Below, piece after piece: positions 8,451 to 16,183 of a stretch of 55,082 bases of DNA. The stretch comes from a bacterium. Its GTDB lineage: Bacteria; 4484-113; JAFGCY01. A program made the position numbers and the translations under genes. The notes under the pieces are model-generated. The model was not told the origin of the DNA. It searched no databases and saw nothing but the letters and a program-made list of their open reading frames with translations. Position 1 is the stretch's first letter. Every line of letters starts with the position of its first letter. The DNA is taken from the NCBI GenBank assembly GCA_020440605.1, contig JAGRNT010000007.1, positions 1-55,082 on the forward strand, given 5' to 3'.

Positions 8451-8855
8451 CTAGATGTTCTCTTCCTCGGCAATCGCCCGTGTCTTCATCACGGCCAGTC
8501 CCAGGTTGGCATCCGCCCTGGCGACGACGATCAGCACCACGCTCTGCATGGCCTTCAGGCGGGTGAAGACGTGCAGGGTATGAGTGGAAGTGGTGATGAA
8601 TTCCTGCAGGTAGCGTTCATTGCTTTCATCACCGCGGGATTTCTTGAAGTAATGCTCGATCATGCTGACGTTCTCGCCTTCAAAGAGGTCCTTGGTGGCT
8701 GCAGCGACGAGATCCAGCACCTTCTGGGGGTGGCTTTCCACCGTTTTCACGGCAATCAGCATCCCGGTGCCCATATCAACCACACCGGCGGCGACGGCCT
8801 TGGGGACTTCGTCAATCAGACGCTTCACGATTCCATCTGCACTCATTGTGTCCAC
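8451..8855 (-). CDS. Roadblock/LC7-like small protein, module A
   Basis: A 134-residue protein (MDTMSADGIVKRLIDEVP...). The core follows the roadblock/LC7 plan: AAGVVDMGTGMLIAVKTV at the first hairpin, a long helix, THTLHVFTRL, then VVLIVVARADANLGLAVMKTR, which matches the closing strand and helix of MglB-type proteins. Roadblock proteins usually dimerise and act on small GTPases such as MglA; here the neighbour is an ABC ATPase instead. It is the first gene of its module (RBS AGGAG eight bases upstream). The paralogue at 10772-11167 is nearly the same throughout. The fold assignment is from pattern, so moderately sure; the biological role is inferred from context only. Confidence 0.75.
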   Translation of the reverse strand: MDTMSADGIVKRLIDEVPKAVAAGVVDMGTGMLIAVKTVESHPQKVLDLVAAATKDLFEGENVSMIEHYFKKSRGDESNERYLQEFITTSTHTLHVFTRLKAMQSVVLIVVARADANLGLAVMKTRAIAEEENI

Positions 8856-9179
8856 TCCTGAGAATATATATACAGGTGTATTGACAAGCCCGCAGGCTCA
8901 GGTCAATGTGGTCTGCAAAGCTTCTGTGGCAAATGAATGACGACACGGATTATCCCAAATGAGACATCATGTCCGTCGAGTAAGTAATCCGCCCGCTTCT
9001 GGGGCCGGTATCACCGAGAACGCTCTGTCGATCAGCACCATTGTAACAGTAATTGAGAACGGAGAAACACTCTTTTTGTGTTTTGTGTGTGGGAATTCCA
9101 GCTTATTTCAGTGTAAATGACAAAAGCTGAGGATTATATATAAAGTCAAATCATGTTTATTAGTTGAGATTGAAATATT

Positions 9180-9370
9180 GAGGCTTCACGAAGTTCAACA
9201 GCCGTCCTCTCAGGCGGGACAGGGAGGATGCACGGAGCTTCACAGCTCCATGAACCGTTTCACGGGCTCAGGATTGTGAATCCAGCAACACATGCTAGGA
9301 TGCTGCCGTGAGGGATCAGGTACCGGGTGACCGGTACCGGCAAGGGGCAGCCGCTGGTTGCCCCTTTTTC
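9180..9370 (+). ncRNA. Candidate structured small RNA
   Basis: Over less than 200 bases the plus strand offers several perfect hairpins: GGAGCT-tcac-AGCTCC (9234-9249), GGATT-gtg-AATCC (9271-9283), GGTACCGG-gtga-CCGGTACC (9319-9338) and an 8-bp terminator stem with T-run (9342-9369). The loops UCAC and GUGA are complementary and could kiss. I cannot match it to 6S, SRP, tmRNA or RNase P RNA. The 5' end is unknown; TATATA at 9135-9140 is a possible -10. It lies antisense to neither gene. Confidence 0.5.
9342..9369 (+). terminator. Intrinsic terminator
   Basis: Perfect 8-bp stem AAGGGGCA/TGCCCCTT (9342-9349 with 9359-9366), 9-base loop, T-tract of five from 9365. The U-run is on the plus strand, yet both flanking genes are on the minus strand. 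This implies an unannotated plus-strand transcript ending here. Confidence 0.75.
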
Positions 9371-9421
9371 ATATCAGCGTGTGACAATATGCGCGCATAC
9401 CGCACCGCAGTCAGGCCGGTT

Positions 9422-9940
9422 TCAGCGGCTGTGCTGGAGCATCGTACCGATCAGGTTGCTTGATGTCTTGTGGACGGGCTGGAGTGAGTTGCGAAAGTAG
9501 TCCTCGAAGTCCCTCAGGAACTGCTCCTGCTGCGCGCTCTGCACGTACATCTTGTTGACCTTGCGGATCTCGGCCAGTGCCTGCTCGGCGGACTTGCCGC
9601 GGCAGATCAGTACGGCGCAGATGATGGTGCCGGTGCGTCCCAGGCCCCCCTTGCAGTGCACCAGCACCGGCTTGCCGTTGTCCATGTCGTGGATCAGCGC
9701 GTTGCAGAGACGCAGGGTCTCGTCGAGGCGCGGAGCGCCCATGTCCGGGATCGGATAGTGGATGGACTTGAAGCCGAAGCGCTCCAGTGAAGGCGAGACG
9801 GGTTTCTCCGTGAGCGTGACCACGGTGATGATCCCGATGGAGCCGAAGAAATCGACGTCATCCTCGATCGGTCCCATCAGACCGGGCATGGCCGATGCGG
9901 CGAGACGGGACTTGATGATCCATTCAAAACCAGTAATCAT
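9422..9940 (-). CDS. Dual-specificity phosphatase, module B
   Basis: A 172-residue paralogue of the module A phosphatase. The catalytic loop VLVHCKGGLGRTG and the acid loop PIPDMGAP are conserved, so it should be active. It differs mainly in the middle and in a C-terminal extension of about 12 residues (SSNLIGTMLQHSR). The start overlaps the ABC ATPase stop by four bases, exactly as in module A. Conservation of the overlap, gene order and catalytic residues in both copies shows that the module was duplicated as a unit and that each copy is under selection. Confidence 0.9.
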   Translation of the reverse strand: MITGFEWIIKSRLAASAMPGLMGPIEDDVDFFGSIGIITVVTLTEKPVSPSLERFGFKSIHYPIPDMGAPRLDETLRLCNALIHDMDNGKPVLVHCKGGLGRTGTIICAVLICRGKSAEQALAEIRKVNKMYVQSAQQEQFLRDFEDYFRNSLQPVHKTSSNLIGTMLQHSR

Positions 9941-10707
9941 GACAGGTAATGTCCTTGATATTCCTGCATGGCACTGACACGCAGGTCCAGGGCCTTTGAG
10001 AACACGTCGGCGGGATCGCCGTCGTCAACGACGACTCCGTCCAGCATGCGCACTACCCGCGTGCAGGTGTTACGGATGGTGCGCTGATTGTGGCTGACCA
10101 AGAGGATCGTGCGGGTGCCACGCAGTTCACGCAGCTTGCGGGTGATTGCCGCCAGCAGCATGTCGTCATATACCGAGTCAGGTTCGTCTAGCAGCAGCAG
10201 CGGCTCGCAGCCGGCGATCGCCAGCGTGAAGTCGATCAGCTTGCGCCGGTCGCTGCAGAGACTGGAGTAGTCGGTCTGCAGCAGGTCGATCAGCTCGGCG
10301 GCGATTTCATCCTGGTCCAGCCAGATCAGACGCAGCTGGCGCTCGAGGTCCGCCGCGCTGCAGCCGGTGCGTTCACACAGCGATGTTGCCAGATTGAGCG
10401 GGGCCCGCTCCGGCTTCTGCGGCATGAAGTACATGCTGCCGCTGTAGCGGGTGATGCTGCCGCTGATCACGGAAGCCTGGGCCCCGAACCCGGCGAACAG
10501 CCGCAGGAGTGTGCTCTTGCCGCTGCCGCCGGGGCCGGTGATCCCCATGGTGCTCCACTGGGCGAGTCCGAGGCTGACGTTGTCAAGTACGGGGCTGCCC
10601 CCGTAGACCGCCGTCAGCCCCACAGCCAGCAGCAGGCAGATCCCGGCGTCAGGGTTTCCTGCGCCGCTTGCCGCTCCTGTGCTTCCTCTTCCGTTGTGGC
10701 TGCCCAT
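9937..10707 (-). CDS. Soluble ABC-type ATPase, PstB-like, module B
   Basis: A 256-residue paralogue of the module A ATPase. Walker A GPGGSGKST, Q-loop MPQKPERAP, Walker B LLLLDEPD and H-loop LLVSHNQRTIRNTC are present. The signature motif is again degenerate (SLCSDRRKLIDFTLAIAG). I chose the ATG at 10707 because AAAGGAAG lies just upstream and the distance to Walker A then equals that in module A; an ATG at 10770, right after the roadblock-like stop, would add 21 Arg-rich residues. No permease or binding protein is nearby. A role with the roadblock-like protein and phosphatase is inferred. Confidence 0.87.
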   Translation of the reverse strand: MGSHNGRGSTGAASGAGNPDAGICLLLAVGLTAVYGGSPVLDNVSLGLAQWSTMGITGPGGSGKSTLLRLFAGFGAQASVISGSITRYSGSMYFMPQKPERAPLNLATSLCERTGCSAADLERQLRLIWLDQDEIAAELIDLLQTDYSSLCSDRRKLIDFTLAIAGCEPLLLLDEPDSVYDDMLLAAITRKLRELRGTRTILLVSHNQRTIRNTCTRVVRMLDGVVVDDGDPADVFSKALDLRVSAMQEYQGHYLS

Positions 10708-10771
10708 CGTTCTTCCTTTGCTTCTTGCTGCTCTTCGGTTCCGCCTGGACGCTGTTGCCAGGCGGCTCATT

Positions 10772-11167
10772 TCAGATCTTCTCTTCTTCCGCGACCTGGC
10801 GGGTCTTCATCACGGCAAGGCCGAGGTTGGCGTCCGCGCGGGCCACCACGATCAGCACGATGCTCTGCATTGACTTGAGGCGGCAGAATACGTGCAGGGT
10901 GTGCTTGGAGGTGGTGATGAATTCCTGCAGGTAGCGCTCTTCGCTCTCCACGCCGCGGGACTTCTTGAAGTAATCCTCGATCAGGGTGACGTTCTCGCCC
11001 TCGTACAGGTCCTTGGTGGCGGCGGCGACGAGATCGAGCACCTTCTGCGGATGGCTCTCGACGGTCTTGACAGCCAGCAGCATGCCGGTGCCCATATCCA
11101 CGATGCCAGCGGCTACTGCCTTGGGGACTTCGTCAATCAGACGCTTCACGATGCCATCAGCACTCAT
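10772..11167 (-). CDS. Roadblock/LC7-like small protein, module B
   Basis: A 131-residue protein, highly similar to the module A copy along its whole length (MSADGIVKRLIDEVPKAVAAG, ESHPQKVLDLVAAATKDL, then VARADANLGLAVMKTR). RBS AGGAG lies nine bases before the ATG. This is the first gene of module B; about 560 bases of AT-rich DNA precede it. The two roadblock-like proteins are the best-conserved pair of the three, so they could heterodimerise, as MglB/roadblock proteins commonly dimerise. The function is unknown. Confidence 0.75.
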   Translation of the reverse strand: MSADGIVKRLIDEVPKAVAAGIVDMGTGMLLAVKTVESHPQKVLDLVAAATKDLYEGENVTLIEDYFKKSRGVESEERYLQEFITTSKHTLHVFCRLKSMQSIVLIVVARADANLGLAVMKTRQVAEEEKI

Positions 11168-11727
11168 TTCCAGTTTCTCCTGTAAAGAACGTGTTACCGG
11201 TCATGGTGCGCGACTTGCCGATTCCGGGATGGAACTCGCCTGGGTACAGGCTAAACCTGCTTGACTGCCAGGCATTCCGCCCGGCGGCGGCAGGGGAATG
11301 AACCCCATACAGATTTTTAAAGCTAGTACGCAGGTGGCTGGCACCAATGCGATCCGGTGTTTAAGTCTAGCAAAATTCATAAGAAATGCCAATAATATTC
11401 ACCGTTTAACGCAAGCTTAATGTGAATGTAGTGTTCATAATTTCAGAATAATCCATACCGAAATCAGGTTTAATCAATTACATTATAAAATGAGATTGTA
11501 ATGTACTGACATTCGATGCCTCAGAATGACCAAAAATCCGGATAATGGCTGTCTTTATAAATCCGGGCAGCGATTGGGAAATCAATACCAATGAAATATG
11601 GATTCTGCCAATGATTCCGGGACGCCTTCTGGCCTGGGGCTCCGCCCGAGCCCTGCGCCGTTTATACATGCCCAGGCTCAGCCCGAATCATTGAAACAGG
11701 CTGATGCCGCAGCCGTCTGGAGTGTGC
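11168..11727. other. AT-rich divergent intergenic region
   Basis: About 560 bases between module B (minus) and the TPR gene (plus). It must hold promoters for both, but I see no hexamer pair worth calling. A possible imperfect hairpin (CATTCC ... GGAATG) lies near 11270-11300. No ORF is supported. Confidence 0.4.
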
Positions 11728-14700
11728 ATGTCCAACCGATTCCGAATCATCCTGCTGATCGCGCTTGCGCTGTGGGTTGCCTGTCTCGCTGCCGCACAGG
11801 CGCAGGAGCAGTCTGCAGCGCCGGAACAGGCCGTGCGCGAGCTGCTGCTGGCCTGGGAACTGCCGCACTCCACGGCGGAAGCGGACCTGAAGCGCTATTC
11901 CGACAGCAGCCTGGATCCCCTGAACGAATTGCGAGAGGCATTACTGCTGAGCCGGCTGCCGCGCTATGCGGATCCGGGCAAGCGCGCGGATTACCTGAAC
12001 TCTCAGTTCATGCCCTTTCTGCAGCGCCAGAGCACTGAGCTGCAAGCCTCAGCGGAGGTCCGCTACCTGCAGGCGATTGCCCTGCGCGGGATGGGAAAGC
12101 AGGAGGAGGCCCAGGAGATTGTGGCGGCGATCGTCAGTGATCCGGCGGAGCGTGGTGATGGCTATGCGCTGTGGGCAGCTTTGCTGCTGGATCAGAATGA
12201 GACTACTGAAGCGGCAAAGGTGCTGCGGGCCGGCAGCCAGTTCTACCGTGACAACCCGCTGCTGGAGTTTGAGCAGGCCCGGCTCATGCTGGCGGATGCC
12301 AGGGCGGCGGATGCCCTCAGCATGATCGGCGGGCTGCAGGACCGCGCCGCTGAAGCTGGCTACGGACAGCCCGCGCTGCTTGGCATCCTGCGGCTGAAGG
12401 GGCGGATCGCTGCCGCGGCCGGGGAGCATGACACTGCCTTGCTCTGTGCCCGGCAGCTGCTGGAGAGCTTTCCCGGGGACGGACAGATGCTGCAGCTGGC
12501 GGCTGGCAGCAGTGCCGAGCGCCGGCAGTACAACCTGGCAGCGGAGTATCAGGAGCGACTCTGTGCTGTGAGCGGCAGCTCGGCCAACTGGCTGGGACTG
12601 GCGCGCTACCGGGCGGAGCTGAATGATCCGCAGGCCGCTGAGGCATTCTCGAAGGCGCTGGCCGCAGGGACTGACAATCATTCCGATGTACTGCTGGCAC
12701 GCAGCGCCTGGCTGGAGCGCGGGGGTGAGCGTGAAGCCGCGATCGCCGACCTGCGCCGCCTGCTGGAAACGGATCCTGACAACCGAGAGGCCGCGCGCAG
12801 CCTGGCGCGGATGCTGGCGGGCAGCGCCCCCGGGCCGCAGGGCGAAGGTGAGGAGGCCCTGCGCAACGTGATCGCGACGGACCCCAGTCCCGCCGCCTAC
12901 CTTGACCTGCTGGAAATCGTCGGGGCCGACCCGCGCCGCCGCCAGGAATATGACAACCTCTACAACGACATGCTGGCCCGCTTCCGCAACCAGCCCACGG
13001 TGGTGCTCTTCGATGCCCGGCGGCTGCTGGAGCAGGAGAAGTACGCGCCGGCCCTGCAGCGCTTCCGCGACGGTGAGGGGCTGGACCCCCAGGCTGCGGG
13101 CTTCGCGCTGGGAATTGCGGACTGCCTGCGGGGCATGGGCGGCTACACCGAGGCGATTGACGCCTACCAGCGCGCCCTGCGCCTGGAGTGGAGCCCGCGG
13201 GCCGTGTCCGGACTGGCGCGGGCCCAGGAGCGGAGCGGCCAGCCCGAGGCAGCGGAGCGGACCTTCCGTGACAACCTCAACAGCCATCCGCGTGATGCAG
13301 CGCTCGTGATGGAATACGGGCTGTACCTGTTCGAGGGCACGCAGTACACCGCAGCGCTCGAACAGTATGGCATCGGCCGGCAGCTGGAACCTGACAACGA
13401 GGTGTTCGTGAACCGCAGTGCGCTCTGCCTGTTCCAGCTCAACCAGATCCCCGAGGCCATCGCGCTGCTGAAGGAGGCCATCGCCATCCGCCCGCGCCCG
13501 CTGTTCTACCGCAACCTGGCGATCGCCTACGAGGAGGATGCCGAGGTGGAGCTGGCGGAGCGCTGGTACCGCGACGGGCTGGAGCTGTTCCCGGGCGACC
13601 AGCAGCTGCTGGAGGGCTACAGTGAGTTCCTCGAGCAGCAGGGCCGCGGCCAGGAGGCGCTCGAGATGCTGGCGCAGAGTGCGCAGCAGAGCACGGACAC
13701 CGAGGTGCTGATGGACCTCGCGACGCTGGCGCAGTCCGCTGGGCGGATGGACCTCGCGCGCACGAGCTATGCCCGTGCCCTGGAGCTGGATCCCCTCGAC
13801 CTCGTGATCAATGAACGCTACTGCACATTTCTCGCGATCCAGTCTGACAACGACGGTCTGCGGACCCAGCTGCTGGATGCGCTGGATCTGCTGGCGCCGG
13901 AGGACTTCGACGAACTGATCGGCACCCTGACCGGGTTCTGGGTGGAGCAGCGCCTGACGGCGGACGGCGAGCTGCTGCTCAGCCAGCTGATCGATGCGGA
14001 CCCGACCGTGGTGCGGCTCTACAACAGCCTGGGCCTGATGCAGCATCTGGAAGGTGACAACGAAACCGCGCTGACGACGGTGACCCGCGGCCAGCGCTAT
14101 GCCGGGGAGAGCTTCCTCGGGCTGTACCTGCAGACCCTGATCACCTGGCGCAGCATCAGCGTGAATGAGGCGCTGCCGCTGGGGGCGAGGCTGATCGAGC
14201 TGCCGGAGGCGGATGCCAAGGCCTGGCTGCTGTACCTCGACATGCTGGCTTCCGCGCGGGAGCATCAGCAGGAGGCCGCGGTGGCGGCGCGCGGGCTGAA
14301 GCAGTTCTTCGGGAATGTCCCGCTTTACCAGCATCTGGTGCGGGCCACGCGGGAACAGGGCGAGATCCGTGAGCTGATCCGCGTGCTGGAGGATCCGCAG
14401 TATGTTCGCATCGCACTTGAGGAGCGGCCGCTGCTGCTGGGCCGCAGTTATGTGGCGGTCGGCAACTACGTGCGGGCGCTGGCCAGCCTGCAGCCCCTGC
14501 TGGAGCAGAACCCGTTTGATGAGGAAGCGCTGCGTCTGAGTGGCGAGGCGAACTTCATGATCGGCGAGCAGGCCCTGGCCCGCGAGCAGCTCACGAGCGC
14601 ACTGGCCCTGAATCCGGAGCTGGCCAGCGCCAGCATCTGGCTGGGCTGGGTGCTGCTGGAGGACCGGGACCTGGCGGGGGCGGAGCAGAGCTTCAGCGTG

Positions 14701-14892
14701 GCGGAGAAGTCCCCGGCACTTGACCAGCTGGAGCTGGCCTGGACGCGGCTCGGACAGGCCACGGTGGCGATCCGCCGCGGCGAGCGGATGCAGGCCCAGA
14801 GCCTGCTTACGCAGGCGGAGGCGCTGGGGGGCGGCGACGAGCGCTTCGACAGCTACCTGCCGCGCATCCGCGATGAGATCCGGCCGCAGTAG
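11728..14892 (+). CDS. Large secreted TPR-repeat protein
   Basis: About 1054 residues. An N-terminal signal peptide (NRFRIILLIALALWVACLAAAQAQ) sends it across the inner membrane. The rest is built from 34-residue-like helical hairpins with TPR spacing, for example AEYQERLCAVSGSSANWLGLARY, AIDAYQRALRLEWSPRAVSGLAR, ALEQYGIGRQLEPDNEVFVNRSA and AREQLTSALALNPELASASIWLG. TPR superhelices are protein-binding scaffolds; periplasmic ones often serve cell-envelope assembly. No catalytic domain is visible. The start at 11728 is preferred (GGAG upstream, clean signal peptide) over an ATG at 11704. tatA follows 44 bases downstream but has its own -10. Confidence 0.9.
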   Translation: MSNRFRIILLIALALWVACLAAAQAQEQSAAPEQAVRELLLAWELPHSTAEADLKRYSDSSLDPLNELREALLLSRLPRYADPGKRADYLNSQFMPFLQRQSTELQASAEVRYLQAIALRGMGKQEEAQEIVAAIVSDPAERGDGYALWAALLLDQNETTEAAKVLRAGSQFYRDNPLLEFEQARLMLADARAADALSMIGGLQDRAAEAGYGQPALLGILRLKGRIAAAAGEHDTALLCARQLLESFPGDGQMLQLAAGSSAERRQYNLAAEYQERLCAVSGSSANWLGLARYRAELNDPQAAEAFSKALAAGTDNHSDVLLARSAWLERGGEREAAIADLRRLLETDPDNREAARSLARMLAGSAPGPQGEGEEALRNVIATDPSPAAYLDLLEIVGADPRRRQEYDNLYNDMLARFRNQPTVVLFDARRLLEQEKYAPALQRFRDGEGLDPQAAGFALGIADCLRGMGGYTEAIDAYQRALRLEWSPRAVSGLARAQERSGQPEAAERTFRDNLNSHPRDAALVMEYGLYLFEGTQYTAALEQYGIGRQLEPDNEVFVNRSALCLFQLNQIPEAIALLKEAIAIRPRPLFYRNLAIAYEEDAEVELAERWYRDGLELFPGDQQLLEGYSEFLEQQGRGQEALEMLAQSAQQSTDTEVLMDLATLAQSAGRMDLARTSYARALELDPLDLVINERYCTFLAIQSDNDGLRTQLLDALDLLAPEDFDELIGTLTGFWVEQRLTADGELLLSQLIDADPTVVRLYNSLGLMQHLEGDNETALTTVTRGQRYAGESFLGLYLQTLITWRSISVNEALPLGARLIELPEADAKAWLLYLDMLASAREHQQEAAVAARGLKQFFGNVPLYQHLVRATREQGEIRELIRVLEDPQYVRIALEERPLLLGRSYVAVGNYVRALASLQPLLEQNPFDEEALRLSGEANFMIGEQALAREQLTSALALNPELASASIWLGWVLLEDRDLAGAEQSFSVAEKSPALDQLELAWTRLGQATVAIRRGERMQAQSLLTQAEALGGGDERFDSYLPRIRDEIRPQ

Positions 14893-14922
14893 CGTGCAAC
14901 GGGCGGCAGCTGGCGCGGCTCC

Positions 14923-14928
14923 TATAAT
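14923..14928 (+). promoter_or_regulatory. -10 element immediately upstream of tatA
   Basis: TATAAT ends nine bases before the tatA ATG at 14937. Initiation 6-8 bases downstream would place the start codon at or within two bases of the transcript's 5' end, so tatA would be leaderless. The -35 region is poor. No good Shine-Dalgarno sequence is present. Confidence 0.55.
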
Positions 14929-14936
14929 CTAGGCTC

Positions 14937-15284
14937 ATGTTCGGCATCGGCGGCGCGGAACTGCTGGCAATTGCGCTGATCGCGCTGCTGCTGTTCGGCC
15001 CCAGCCGCCTGCCTGATCTGGCCCGCAGCCTGGCAAAGGGCTACCGCGAATTCCTGAAGTTCCGCCAGCAGATGAACGACGCCGTGGATGACCTGCGCGC
15101 CGACATCGACATTGATCTGGAGGAGAAGGCCTCCAGTGCTCCGCAGATCCGCCAGCCGAGCGGCACACGTGTCAGTGCGGCAGGGGATGACTACCTGGAT
15201 GCTCCGGAGGAGCTGATCGAGCTCGACGTGCCGGAGGAGGATGACTACCTTGCGGCAGCACCGGATGACGGGGAGCGGGCCTGA
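14937..15284 (+). CDS. tatA: Twin-arginine translocase TatA/TatB-type subunit
   Basis: A 115-residue protein with the family layout: short N-terminal transmembrane helix (FGIGGAELLAIALIALLLFGP), the hinge FGPSRLPDLARSLAKG, an amphipathic helix (YREFLKFRQQMNDAVDDL) and an acidic unstructured tail. TatA forms the protein-conducting assembly for folded Tat substrates and TatB the receptor; sequence alone does not separate the two well. It is the only TatA/B gene here, so it may act as a bifunctional TatA. It overlaps tatC by one base (TGATG), a translational coupling arrangement. Confidence 0.92.
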   Translation: MFGIGGAELLAIALIALLLFGPSRLPDLARSLAKGYREFLKFRQQMNDAVDDLRADIDIDLEEKASSAPQIRQPSGTRVSAAGDDYLDAPEELIELDVPEEDDYLAAAPDDGERA

Positions 15285-16063
15285 TGGGCGGGGATGCTGT
15301 ACGGGACATGCACGACCCCGAGCTGGCGCGGCGCATGACTTTCTGGCAACACCTCGGCGAGCTGCGCGTGCGGCTCTTCCGCAGCGTGTTCTACGTGGCG
15401 GTGCTTGGCTGCGTGGCCTGGTTCTACAAGGGCCTGATCCTCGATGCACTGACCCTGCCGCTGGACAGCTACAACGACGACCTGCGCCTGACACTGCTCG
15501 CCGTGCAGGAGGCATTCCTGCTCTACGTGCGGATTGCCACATACTGCGGCGTGGCGGCAGCCAGCCCGCTGATCCTGCTGGAGGCCTGGGGTTTCGTGGC
15601 TCCGGCCCTGCATCCCCGTGAACGGCGGATGGTGATGCCTGTGCTGCCCGTTGTGCTGCTGCTGTTCATCGCCGGAGTGCTGTTCATCTATTTCCAGCTC
15701 GTGCCGGTCAGCATCTCGATCCTGCTCGGGATGGCCGGGGACCGCTTCGAGCTGGTGCTGACCGTCGACAAGTACATCAACTTCGTGCTCGGGCTGTGCA
15801 TGGCCGGCGGGATCATGTTCGAGATGCCTGTGGTGCTGGCGATCCTCGGTTCGCTGGAACTGGTCACGGCACGCGGTCTGTGGCAGCGCAGCAACCTGGC
15901 CATTGTCATCCTGCTGATCCTCAGTGCGGTGATCACCCCGACCGGCGATGCGCTGACGATGGTGCTGTTCACCCTGCCGCTGCTGCTGCTGTACTTCGCG
16001 AGCACGCTCGTGGTCTGGCTGATCGAGCGCAGAAACAGACGCAAGCACGCGCAGCAGGGGTAG
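15284..16063 (+). CDS. tatC: Sec-independent translocase TatC
   Basis: 259 residues with six predicted membrane helices. It has the diagnostic N-terminal FWQHLGELRVRLFRS (family FxxHLxELRxR), the first-loop acidic region and the conserved AASPLILLEAWGFVAPALHPRERR. Later helices read VMPVLPVVLLLFIAGVLFIYF, INFVLGLCMAGGIMFEMPVVLAIL and LAIVILLILSAVITPTGDALTMVLF. TatC recognises twin-arginine signal peptides at the inner membrane. It is cotranslated with tatA. The positively charged C-terminus (ERRNRRKHAQQG) lies in the cytoplasm. Confidence 0.96.
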   Translation: MGGDAVRDMHDPELARRMTFWQHLGELRVRLFRSVFYVAVLGCVAWFYKGLILDALTLPLDSYNDDLRLTLLAVQEAFLLYVRIATYCGVAAASPLILLEAWGFVAPALHPRERRMVMPVLPVVLLLFIAGVLFIYFQLVPVSISILLGMAGDRFELVLTVDKYINFVLGLCMAGGIMFEMPVVLAILGSLELVTARGLWQRSNLAIVILLILSAVITPTGDALTMVLFTLPLLLLYFASTLVVWLIERRNRRKHAQQG

Positions 16064-16183
16064 AAGAAAATGCTACCGGCATTTGAATTGCGTGCGGCAT
16101 TGTCCTAAACTGGTAGCGGCTGAAGTAACCTGTTCACGGTCTATCCGTCAAAGAAGCCGCCGGTCGGGCCGATATACAGTGGC

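Larger units (their letters stand above)
8856..9421. other. AT-rich intergenic region between the two modules
   Basis: This gap of about 560 bases separates module A from module B. Its right-hand third (9180-9370) holds a series of perfect hairpins ending in an intrinsic terminator on the plus strand and is listed separately as a candidate RNA. The rest is AT-rich (TATATATA near 8866, TTATATATAA near 9134) and probably contains the module A promoter. No credible ORF is seen. Confidence 0.6.

Noticed and set aside
12049..14334. Long minus-strand open frame (761 codons) inside the TPR gene
   Set aside because: Antisense shadow of the TPR repeats; no ribosome-binding site and no recognisable family.
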